Shown: one piece after another, positions 43,895 to 51,456 of the stretch
Layout: every line of letters begins with the position of its first letter
Numbering within the stretch: the stretch's first letter is position 1
Position numbers and translations under genes: made by a program
Notes under the pieces: generated by a model
Told to the model about the DNA's origin: nothing
The model's input: the letters and a program-made list of their open reading frames with translations, nothing else
Database searches by the model: none
NCBI RefSeq assembly: GCF_963665245.1
Contig: NZ_OY762269.1
Location: 3,292,501-3,356,500, forward strand
Length of the DNA: 64,000 bases
Reading direction: 5' to 3'
Source of the DNA: an uncultured Paludibaculum sp.
GTDB lineage: Bacteria; Acidobacteriota; Terriglobia; Bryobacterales; Bryobacteraceae

Positions 43895-44356
43895 ATGACG
43901 CGTCTGCTTTGCGGTTCAATCCTCGCTGTTTTCCTCTGCGCCTGCTCCACGCCGCCGCAGCCGCCCGCCCAACCGGTCGAACAAAAGGCCGCGGCCCCCG
44001 CTAGCTGGGAGTCTTTCCAGGCCGAATTCCGACAGGCCGTCGATGCCCGCGACACGGCCCGCCTCCGCCCGTTGATGTCCGAAAAATTTCAATACACATT
44101 CGGTGATGGAATACCCACTCCGGATAACGCTTTCCAGTTTTGGGGGCGTTCTGAGATCAAGGGCTGGGCGGCGCTGAAGGAGATCGCGGCCAAGGAAGCC
44201 GTCGACTTCACTCCGCCGGTGCAGTGGGGCTTGAAGGGTAAGGTCAAACTGGCGCCGCCCGAGGCAGCGAAGGACGGCTATCGCCAATGGCGCGCGGCCT
44301 TCGAGCAGCAACCCGACGGGAGCTGGCGCTTTGTCAGTTTCCTGAGCGGCGACTGA
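43895..44356 (+). CDS. putative lipoprotein, function unknown
   Basis: A 153-residue protein with a lipoprotein signal: GSILAVFLCACSTPPQ, where the second cysteine fits a lipobox. The mature part (SWESFQAEFRQAVDARDTAR and FVSFLSGD at the end) resembles small NTF2-like/SnoaL-type domains but I cannot assign one securely. The ATG at 43895 gives the signal peptide; the longer start at 43859 does not. Stands alone before the peptidoglycan-binding gene, 86 bp away. Confidence 0.65.
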   Translation: MTRLLCGSILAVFLCACSTPPQPPAQPVEQKAAAPASWESFQAEFRQAVDARDTARLRPLMSEKFQYTFGDGIPTPDNAFQFWGRSEIKGWAALKEIAAKEAVDFTPPVQWGLKGKVKLAPPEAAKDGYRQWRAAFEQQPDGSWRFVSFLSGD

Positions 44357-44442
44357 GGACAGTAGTGCCGGCGGGCTCGGTCCCCGTTTCGGCCCTGGGG
44401 GAGCTCGCGGCCACCGCGCCGCCTGGAGGATAAGGGGGCAAT

Positions 44443-45462
44443 ATGGCTGGGTCCTGGAAGGAGATCGACGACTATCTGCGCGCCCACGGTGTGCGCATAG
44501 GCCCGCCCACCACGGGGCAAACCACTGGCGGCGGTCACGCCACGAACTCTTACCACTACATCGGCACCGCCCGCGACTACGGCCTCTACGACAGCGACGC
44601 CGCCGCCGTCGCCTGCTGCCTCCACCCCGTCGCCAGGATGCGTGGCACAGCCATCGCCGAACTCTTCTTCGGGCCGCTCAACATCTGGTACGTCAATGGC
44701 AGCCGCGTACCCGGCAGCAGCATCGGCGGCCACATGGACCACTGTCACGTCGCGCTCGCCCCGGGGCGCCACATGCCCAAGGGCCAGGCCCGGCACGTCA
44801 CCGCCCACAAAACTACCCAAAAGACCGCGCGCCGCGCGCCCAAGACGTTCACTCACCCCTGGCAGGAGATCGACGAGTTCCTCCAGCGCCGCAACCTCCG
44901 CATCGGGCCGCCCACCGTGCCCCAAACCACTGGCGGTCAGCATGAGCACGGCTCCTATCACAGCCGCGGTCTAGCCCGCGACTACGGCGTGGGCGACTCG
45001 GACGCCGCCCGGATTGCCCAGGCACTTCTGCCGTTTGCCCGCCGGCCCCGCAGTCCGATATTCGAGTTGTTCTTCGCGCCGCTGGACATCTGGTACCAGC
45101 AGGGTCACCCCATCGACGGCAAGCGTGTGGGTGGCCATACGGACCATGTCCACGTTGCGTTGGAGATCGGGCGGCATCTGGTGGGCGACGCCCTGCCCGC
45201 CCAGGCCGTGGCCATGCCGGGCAGGGCCGCCGGCGGTTCCGGCAGCGGCCATTCCGCCTTGGCTGTACTCGACTACGGAGCGGCGGGGTCAGACGTCGTG
45301 CAACTCCAGCAGCACCTGAACAGCCTCGGAGCGCATCTCGTCGTCGACGGCAAGTTCGGCCCCAGGACCGAAGAGGCCGTGTTGAATTTCCAGCGGATCC
45401 GCGGCCTCGCGCAGGATGGCATCGTCGGTCCCAAGACCTGGGCTGCCCTGCTTAGAACTTGA
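44443..45462 (+). CDS. tandem LAS-peptidase-like domains with C-terminal peptidoglycan-binding domain
   Basis: A 339-residue protein built of three parts. Two copies of a ~105-residue domain come first (about 1-110 and 135-250); both have YHYIGTARDYG or YHSRGLARDYG (HxxxxxxD) and HMDHCHVAL or HTDHVHVAL (HxH), the zinc ligands of LAS metallopeptidases such as M15/MepA. An acidic residue between them lies in FFGPLNIWY and FFAPLDIWY. The C-terminal domain (about 275-339), DVVQLQQHLNSLGAH, DGKFGPRTEEAV and DGIVGPKTWAAL, is a PG_binding_1 fold. Linkers are Lys/Arg/Ala rich. No signal peptide is visible. Wall hydrolase activity is plausible but untested. Its 3' end overlaps the convergent PilZ gene by 11 bp. 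Confidence 0.78.
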   Translation: MAGSWKEIDDYLRAHGVRIGPPTTGQTTGGGHATNSYHYIGTARDYGLYDSDAAAVACCLHPVARMRGTAIAELFFGPLNIWYVNGSRVPGSSIGGHMDHCHVALAPGRHMPKGQARHVTAHKTTQKTARRAPKTFTHPWQEIDEFLQRRNLRIGPPTVPQTTGGQHEHGSYHSRGLARDYGVGDSDAARIAQALLPFARRPRSPIFELFFAPLDIWYQQGHPIDGKRVGGHTDHVHVALEIGRHLVGDALPAQAVAMPGRAAGGSGSGHSALAVLDYGAAGSDVVQLQQHLNSLGAHLVVDGKFGPRTEEAVLNFQRIRGLAQDGIVGPKTWAALLRT

Positions 45463-45748
45463 TATCCAGCCCGGATACTTCCGACGGGAACTCCAGGCCG
45501 ATGCGGAATCGCAGGCCCTTCTGCGTTACGTGCCGCACCACCGCGCTCGTAATGTGATTGTGTTCCAGGGTCTTGATGCCAACCCTGGTCTGTAGTTCGA
45601 TTCGCCGGTTCAGCAGGATACCCATGCCGGACGATGAGCAATCCACCAGGTTCGGCTTCTCCTGGACATAGGCTCCATCCTGCTCAACCCAGGCAACGCG
45701 GACCTTGCCGCTGGATGGACGCCGCGATTTCCCGCGTTTCTCGGACAT
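45452..45748 (-). CDS. PilZ-domain protein
   Basis: A 98-residue protein with a PilZ fold. An RGKSR (RxxxR) at the N-terminus and VDCSSSGMGILL (D/NxSxxG) are the two c-di-GMP-binding motifs; the strand RFRIGLEFPSEVSG is typical of the end of the domain. Stand-alone short PilZ proteins bind c-di-GMP or partner proteins. The start at 45748 (MSEKRGKSRR) places the RxxxR correctly; the ATG at 45763 adds five residues. It overlaps the convergent gene by 11 bp. Confidence 0.75.
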   Translation of the reverse strand: MSEKRGKSRRPSSGKVRVAWVEQDGAYVQEKPNLVDCSSSGMGILLNRRIELQTRVGIKTLEHNHITSAVVRHVTQKGLRFRIGLEFPSEVSGLDIKF

Positions 45749-45913
45749 CGCACTTCCCCACATCCAGGGTAGGCGCAGCAGGGCATTTACCGGAATGGAG
45801 CGCGCGGGTTAATCAGTACTGGCAGGATCGTCCTAACTAAAGGTGGACATCCGTGGTAGTACCCGAGGCCGCGCCCCCTGGTCGGGAGTAGGCTCGCGGA
45901 CGCCAACCGCTTT

Positions 45914-46282
45914 TCATTTCACTCGCTTGGCCACAAGCTCCTCAGTCGCGAAATCCCCGACCTTGCGGGTGAACTTGATCTCGTCCCCCACCAGCTTGCC
46001 CTTGTACTCGATCCGGACTTCGTTGTCTTCAAACTTGAAGATCTCCACGAACGACACCTCGTCGCCGCTGACCTTTCCTTCCTTGAGGTCCGATTCGTTG
46101 GCTCGCTCGGCCGGGCCTCCCTTGATCTTTCCGGTAAGGGTGGCTCCATCCACTTTAAAGTCGTAAGTGTACTTTTGCGGGCCGATTTGCGTATCAAATT
46201 CGGCGGCCCACTTTCCGTTGACGTCTGCTGCGAAGGCCGCCGCGGCGAACACGACCGCCAGCGCCAGGTAGCGCAAAGTCAT
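45914..46282 (-). CDS. small exported beta-rich protein
   Basis: A 122-residue protein with signal peptide MTLRYLALAVVFAAAAFAAD. The mature part is one beta-barrel-like domain with alternating strands (NGKWAAEFDTQIGPQKYTYD, FKVDGATLTGKIKGGPAERA, EVRIEYKGKLVGDEIKF). Proteins with this NGKWxxxF...GxxLTGxxxG pattern are frequent in Acidobacteria, usually several paralogues per genome; function unknown. A good ribosome site AAGGAG precedes the ATG. No operon partner. Confidence 0.75.
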   Translation of the reverse strand: MTLRYLALAVVFAAAAFAADVNGKWAAEFDTQIGPQKYTYDFKVDGATLTGKIKGGPAERANESDLKEGKVSGDEVSFVEIFKFEDNEVRIEYKGKLVGDEIKFTRKVGDFATEELVAKRVK

Positions 46283-46496
46283 AAAGAAACTCCTTTGCGT
46301 GATTCTCCCACAACACTGCGCCGAAAACTCCGGCCGCTGCGCCTGCTGCCTTCAACCCCGCGAACCGCCCCAACTTTGCCCCCCTCAAAACACGGTCACA
46401 ACACTTTGAAATAAACTCAAATCCTCATAACAGACCGAAAGTAAAAGGGTTTACAGCGGACCGGCTATTCCGTCCACCCGGTTTCCTTGGTGCCTC

Positions 46497-46524
46497 GCCT
46501 CTATACTCTCGCCCGAGGTGACAT
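46497..46524 (+). promoter_or_regulatory. conserved -10/ribosome-site block before the second SRGP-family gene
   Basis: TATACT at 46502-46507 and GAGGTGACAT before the ATG match the block at 11331-11357 nearly base for base, including the CCCGAGGTGACA core. The conservation extends into the first codons (GATCGGAACxGG in both), although flanks differ. Confidence 0.55.
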
Positions 46525-47352
46525 ATGAACAAACTGACTAGATCGGAACAGGCTCGAATCAACGGGAAGCGCTCGCGCGGACCGGTCACAGCGGAAGGCA
46601 AAGCCCGCTCCGCCCACAACTCCACGAAACACGGCAAGTATGCCCAGCCGGATACCGACGCCGTCCACTCGGTCCTCCTCAACAACGAGAGCCTCGCAGG
46701 CTTCACTGATCTCCTGGCCCGGCGCGTGCAGGACCTTCGCCCGACCAACTCCCTTGAGATCGATCTCGTCCGAGAACTCTGCGACATCGAGTGGCGCATG
46801 GACCGCTGCAAGGCCATCGAAACTCGCTCCATCAACCGGCAGCTCCTCATCGAGGCCGACGCCGACCGCGAGCCCCAAGCCCGCGCGAACGCCCTCCCCA
46901 TCGACTACACGTGCGCCGCGTACTCCGGCCTCCTCGCCACGTCGAACCTTCTGCAGTTCTGCACCCGCGAATTTCGCCAGCTCCAGAGGGCTCGTGCGGC
47001 AACTCTGGATTCCTTTCTCCGCCTCAGAAAACAGGCTAAATTTTTCGTTCAATCAGAGGAACCGGCTATTTGTCAACAACTTGACAATTGGAGCGAACCC
47101 GACCAGGACGAAGAAGATCTCCTGCCGGCGCCCGCGGAAGAGGCGCCCGCGGAAGAGGCTCCCGTTCCCGATCCGGTCGCACAACCCCAGGACGAGCCCG
47201 TTCAGTCGGAGCCAAGTCCGGATGGCCCCATCGTTCAGGACCCTTCGCTTGCCACCGAATACTCAATGTTCGCCACACCCGTTTACACGTTCACTGAGGA
47301 CCCGGATCTCGAACCGGAACCCGACGATTGGGACGAAGGGGAGGCTGCCTGA
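46525..47352 (+). CDS. SRGP/EGK-motif protein, second paralogue, with acidic tail
   Basis: A 275-residue protein. The N-terminal motif INGKRSRGPVTAEGKARSAH with following NSTKHGKY is intact here. The first ~170 residues align with the protein at 11358-11876 through LRPTNSLEIDLVRELCDIEW and CTREFRQLQRARAAT. The last ~95 residues are an extra acidic, Pro/Glu-rich tail (EDLLPAPAEEAPAEEAPVPD) not present in the first copy, probably disordered. Role unknown; the family is widespread in Acidobacteria. Ribosome site GAGGTGA is identical to that of the paralogue. Confidence 0.7.
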   Translation: MNKLTRSEQARINGKRSRGPVTAEGKARSAHNSTKHGKYAQPDTDAVHSVLLNNESLAGFTDLLARRVQDLRPTNSLEIDLVRELCDIEWRMDRCKAIETRSINRQLLIEADADREPQARANALPIDYTCAAYSGLLATSNLLQFCTREFRQLQRARAATLDSFLRLRKQAKFFVQSEEPAICQQLDNWSEPDQDEEDLLPAPAEEAPAEEAPVPDPVAQPQDEPVQSEPSPDGPIVQDPSLATEYSMFATPVYTFTEDPDLEPEPDDWDEGEAA

Positions 47353-47430
47353 AGCCATTGGCCATTCCGGGACCGCGACTCGGGCCGCTACTTGCGGCCT
47401 TCGCGGTGTGATACATTCTGGCTGATTCCA

Positions 47431-48546
47431 ATGATCTCCCGACTTGCTCTCCTCGCTTTCTTCTTTGTCTCCCGTCCACCCGAGATTGCCTTCGATAAAT
47501 CCATGATCGATGGCGGCGCGGCGGAGCCCGCGGCCTTCGCCGATATCAATGGCGACAAGCGGCTCGACATTGTCTCCGGCGAGTTCTGGTATGAGGCGCC
47601 ACTGTGGAAGCAGCACCGCTTCCGGTCGCTGCCATTTCTGAACAACTACGTCGACGACTTCTCCGACCTCGTGGCCGACTACGACGGCGACGGGAAGCCT
47701 GATGTTGTTAGCGTGGGTTGGTTCTCGAAGAACGTCTCGTGGTGGAAAAACCCCGGCGCCGCGGCCGCGGGCGAATGGAAGCGCCAGGACCTCGAGACCA
47801 AGTACAACGTCGAGTTCGCGTTCCTCGTCGACGCCAACAGCGATGGCAAGGCTCTGGAAATCCTGCCCCAGTTCGGCAACGGCACCGCTCCGCTCACGTG
47901 GTATGAGTTCCAGGGTGGGGCGTGGCAGACCCATGTCGTCAGTCCGAAGAGCTACGGGCACGGCATCGGAGCCGGCGACGTGAACGGTGACAAGCGCACC
48001 GATATTGTGACGCCGAAGGGGTGGTTTGAAGGTCCGGCGGATCCACGCACGCAGCCCTGGATCTACCATGCCGATTTCGATCTCGGCGAAACCGGCTTTA
48101 TCCACGTGACCGACGTGAATGGCGATGGCCGGCCCGATCTTGTGACCTCGCTGGCCCACAACTACGGCATCTTCTGGATGGAGCAGAGCGCCGATGGGAA
48201 GTGGATCAAGCACCTCATTGACGACTCCTGGTCGCAGGCCCACGCCACCGAACTCGTGGACCTGAACAAGGATGGGCGCCTGGACATCCTCACCGGCAAG
48301 CGCTACATGGCGCACAACGGCAAGGATCCCGGCGAGCGCGAACCGCTGGGCGTCTATTGGTATGAGAATGTTAAGGACGACAAGGGCGAGCCCATGTTTG
48401 TGCGGCACGTGATCGACTACTCGACACGGACCGGCGGCGGCATGCAGATCGCGGTAGGCGACATCAACGCCGACGGGCGGCCCGATTTCGCTACGGGCGG
48501 CAAGTCCGGATTGTTCCTCTTCAAGAGCGTCCCAGCCAGAAAGTAG
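47431..48546 (+). CDS. FG-GAP/VCBS-repeat beta-propeller protein
   Basis: A 371-residue protein of repeated FG-GAP units with calcium-binding DxNGDKRxD loops: ADINGDKRLDIVSGEFW, ADYDGDGKPDVVSVGW, GDVNGDKRTDIVTPKG, TDVNGDGRPDLVTSLAH, VDLNKDGRLDILTGKRY, GDINADGRPDFATGG. These fold into a seven-bladed propeller seen in integrin alpha-like and VCBS proteins. The N-terminus MISRLALLAFFFVSRPP is a likely signal peptide with the start at 47431; the ATG at 47392 lacks that. It precedes the GH36 gene by 80 bp on the same strand, which suggests a link to extracellular carbohydrate binding. Confidence 0.82.
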   Translation: MISRLALLAFFFVSRPPEIAFDKSMIDGGAAEPAAFADINGDKRLDIVSGEFWYEAPLWKQHRFRSLPFLNNYVDDFSDLVADYDGDGKPDVVSVGWFSKNVSWWKNPGAAAAGEWKRQDLETKYNVEFAFLVDANSDGKALEILPQFGNGTAPLTWYEFQGGAWQTHVVSPKSYGHGIGAGDVNGDKRTDIVTPKGWFEGPADPRTQPWIYHADFDLGETGFIHVTDVNGDGRPDLVTSLAHNYGIFWMEQSADGKWIKHLIDDSWSQAHATELVDLNKDGRLDILTGKRYMAHNGKDPGEREPLGVYWYENVKDDKGEPMFVRHVIDYSTRTGGGMQIAVGDINADGRPDFATGGKSGLFLFKSVPARK

Positions 48547-48626
48547 GCGGCGCTCCAGAGTTGACTGTGGCGGACGGGACTCGGAATGAGAGTCCCGAAT
48601 CCGATATGCTGTTTCTGCCGACGACC

Positions 48627-50795
48627 ATGCGACCTCTCATTCTTTGCACTCTCCTGCTCGCGCCTGTGTTTGGCGCGGATTCCATTCGATTCGTGGCTGG
48701 GACGAAAGTGTTCGTGCTGGATGCCGGACCAACGACCTACGCTATCGGCATCAACGAGCGCAACGAACTGCAGCCGCTGTACTTCGGCGAGCGCCTGTGG
48801 CGCGACCAGGATTTCCAGGCCGCGCACTCGATGCGCGAGTGGGCCTCGTTTGACCGGACGTCGACGACGACACCGCAGGAGTATCCCGGCTATGGCGCCG
48901 GCCTGTTCGTGGAGCCCAGCGTCAAGGTCACATTGCAGAACGGCGTGCGGGACACCGTGCTGAAGTACCTCTCGCACGAGATCAAAGGCGACACGCTGGT
49001 GATCCGGGCGAAGGATATCGGCTACGACCTGGAAGTGGCGCTGCATTATCACGTCTATCCGCAGGGCATCATCGAGAAGCATTCGGTGATCACGAACAAG
49101 ACTCCGAATGGGGTCACGCTGGAGTCGGCGCAGTCGGGTACGCTCCATCTGCCGGCGGGCGACGGCTACCGCCTCACCTATCTCTATGGCCGGTGGGCGG
49201 GCGAGACGCAGATGGTCCATGAAGCCATCAATCCGGGCGTGAAAGTGATGGAGAGCCGGCGCGGCAATACGAGCCATCAGGCGAACCCCTGGTTTGCGAT
49301 CGACGGCCCCGGACCGGTGAGCGAGACGAACGGGCGCGTGTGGTTTGGCGCGCTAGGCTGGTCGGGCAACTGGCGCATTGCCGTGGAGCAGACGCCGCAC
49401 CAGCAGGTGCGCGTGACGGCGGGGCTCAACACCTTCGATTTCGCGCATACGCTGAAGGCCGGCGAGTCGCTGGAGACGCCGCCGTTCTACCTGGGCTTCA
49501 CGAACCAGGGTTTCGGCGAAGCGTCGCGGGCGTTCCACCGCTTCCAGCGGGAGTACATCCTGCCTGGCGGGCTGACGTCGAAGCCGCGGCCCATTCTCTA
49601 CAACTCATGGGAAGCGACGACGTTCGATGTGAACGAGCAGGGGCAGACGGAACTGGCGAAGAAGGCCGCATCGTTGGGTGTGGAACGCTTCGTGATGGAT
49701 GACGGCTGGTTTGGCGCCCGCAACGACGATCATGCGGGTCTGGGCGATTGGACGGTGAATCCGAAGAAGTTCCCGAATGGCTTGAAGGGCCTCATCAGCA
49801 ACGTGAAGGCGCTGGGGATGGACTTCGGGCTGTGGGTGGAGCCGGAGATGGTGAACCCGAACAGCGATCTGTACCGTGCGCATCCCGATTGGGCCATGCA
49901 CTTCCCGGACCGGCCGCGCAGCGAGGCCCGCAATCAGCTCATCCTGAACATGGCGCGCGACGACGTGAAAGAGCACATCTTCGGAGTGCTGGACAAGCTG
50001 GTCAGTGAGAATGACATCGCGTTCCTGAAGTGGGATATGAACCGCAACGCGTCGGAGCCAGGGTGGCCCGAGGTGGCTCCGGCCGAGCAGAAGAAGATGT
50101 GGCTGCAGTACGCGCGAAACGTGTACGAGATTATCGACCGGCTGCGGAAGAAGCACCCCGGCCTGGAGATCGAGTCCTGTTCGGGCGGCGGTGGCCGCAT
50201 TGACCTAGGCATTCTGCGGCGCGTCGATCAGGTGTGGACTTCGGACAACACCGACGCTCTCGACCGGCTGAAGATCCAGGAAGGCTACACCTACGCCTAC
50301 ACGCCGAAGGCCATGATGGCCTGGGTGACCGACGTGCCGAACTTCAATGGGCGGTCGACGCCGCTGAGCTTCCGCTTCCTGGTGGCGATGCAGGGTTCGT
50401 TGGGCATCGGCAACAACCTGAATCACTGGAAGGCCGAGGACTTCGCGCTGGCGAAGAAAATGGTGGCGTACTACAAGCAAGTGCGGGCCACGGTGCAGAC
50501 GGGCAAGCTGTACCGCCTGGTCTCGCCGCGCGATCCATCAGGCTTCCAGTCGAGCCAGTATGTCGCGGAAGACGGCAAGCAGTCAGTGGTCTTCGCCACG
50601 CTGCATTCGCAGCAGTACGGACGGCCTGTGCCGACTCTGCACCTGCAGGGCCTGGACGAGAAGGCGGTCTACAAAGTGACCATCCTGGATGGCCGCACGG
50701 CCGAGCTGAGCGGTGCGGATCTGATGTATCGTGGATTGGACCTGCGGCTGACGGGCGATTACTCCGCGACGTCCGTGTTGATCGAACGACTTTGA
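48627..50795 (+). CDS. secreted alpha-galactosidase, GH36
   Basis: A 722-residue enzyme with signal peptide MRPLILCTLLLAPVFGAD. The N-terminal beta-sandwich (about 20-300) carries YLYGRWAGETQMVHE. The TIM barrel has VERFVMDDGWFGARNDDHAG, MDFGLWVEPEMVNPNSDLY, the catalytic nucleophile in AFLKWDMNRNASEPG, SCSGGGGRIDLGILRRVDQV and the acid/base aspartate in WTSDNTDALDRL. All GH36 catalytic residues are present. It cleaves alpha-1,6-galactosides such as raffinose or galactomannan side chains. The ATG at 48627 is chosen for the signal peptide; 48561 and 48606 are possible but lead into non-signal residues. Confidence 0.93.
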   Translation: MRPLILCTLLLAPVFGADSIRFVAGTKVFVLDAGPTTYAIGINERNELQPLYFGERLWRDQDFQAAHSMREWASFDRTSTTTPQEYPGYGAGLFVEPSVKVTLQNGVRDTVLKYLSHEIKGDTLVIRAKDIGYDLEVALHYHVYPQGIIEKHSVITNKTPNGVTLESAQSGTLHLPAGDGYRLTYLYGRWAGETQMVHEAINPGVKVMESRRGNTSHQANPWFAIDGPGPVSETNGRVWFGALGWSGNWRIAVEQTPHQQVRVTAGLNTFDFAHTLKAGESLETPPFYLGFTNQGFGEASRAFHRFQREYILPGGLTSKPRPILYNSWEATTFDVNEQGQTELAKKAASLGVERFVMDDGWFGARNDDHAGLGDWTVNPKKFPNGLKGLISNVKALGMDFGLWVEPEMVNPNSDLYRAHPDWAMHFPDRPRSEARNQLILNMARDDVKEHIFGVLDKLVSENDIAFLKWDMNRNASEPGWPEVAPAEQKKMWLQYARNVYEIIDRLRKKHPGLEIESCSGGGGRIDLGILRRVDQVWTSDNTDALDRLKIQEGYTYAYTPKAMMAWVTDVPNFNGRSTPLSFRFLVAMQGSLGIGNNLNHWKAEDFALAKKMVAYYKQVRATVQTGKLYRLVSPRDPSGFQSSQYVAEDGKQSVVFATLHSQQYGRPVPTLHLQGLDEKAVYKVTILDGRTAELSGADLMYRGLDLRLTGDYSATSVLIERL

Positions 50796-50942
50796 CGGCC
50801 GGCGGCTCTCTCCCTCGTACCGGTCGTTACCAGTGGGGCTTGCGGCTTCGGCCGCGCCCCGCTGGACCAGCACTCCGCCACGGGCGCAATACCCGGTGAA
50901 GCCGATCCGCCAGGAACTCCACCGGGATGAGAACGCGAGAGG

Positions 50943-51374
50943 CTATTCGACCAGTGTCGCGGTCAGCTCGATGGGCACCGCGGAGAGCGCCACGGAGACA
51001 GGGCAGTTCTTCTTGGCGTTGTCGGCCACATCGGCGAACTCCGCCGCGGTAAGGCCGGGCACGGACGCTTTGGTCGTCAGGACGATCTTCGAAATCTTGA
51101 TGCCCGGATTGAGCAGTTCCATGTGGACCGCGGCGACGGTGTCGATGGATGCGGGCGGCTTGCCGGCTCCGCTGAGTAGGGCGGAGAGCATCATGCTGTA
51201 GCAGCCGGCATGTGCGGCGGCGATGAGCTCCTCGGGATTCGTGCCCGGACCGTCGGCGGTCCGCGACTTCACGCTGTATGGGGCATCCACGGCTCCGCTG
51301 GCACCCTTCACGCGGCCGGAGCCTTCCGTCAGGGATCCGGACCAATGCGCTTCACCCTTGCGAATAATGGCCAT
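50943..51374 (-). CDS. OsmC-family peroxiredoxin-like protein
   Basis: A 143-residue protein of the OsmC/Ohr family: NPEELIAAAHAGCYSMMLSA and AKKNCPVSVAL hold the two redox cysteines, and the N-terminal GEAHWSGSLTEGSGRVK strand fits OsmC. It reduces organic hydroperoxides using dithiol donors. The start at 51374 (MAIIRKGEAHW) has GGAGAG seven bases ahead; the upstream ATG at 51422 adds residues with no match. Stands alone, flanked by the GH36 gene and the ADOP permease. Confidence 0.92.
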   Translation of the reverse strand: MAIIRKGEAHWSGSLTEGSGRVKGASGAVDAPYSVKSRTADGPGTNPEELIAAAHAGCYSMMLSALLSGAGKPPASIDTVAAVHMELLNPGIKISKIVLTTKASVPGLTAAEFADVADNAKKNCPVSVALSAVPIELTATLVE

Positions 51375-51456
51375 TCCTGTCTCTCCTTGGGCGTGCGCTG
51401 GGAACTTCCGCACGCAGTTCATGAGATGCGGCGTGGCCGGGCCAGGCTTCGACGAT

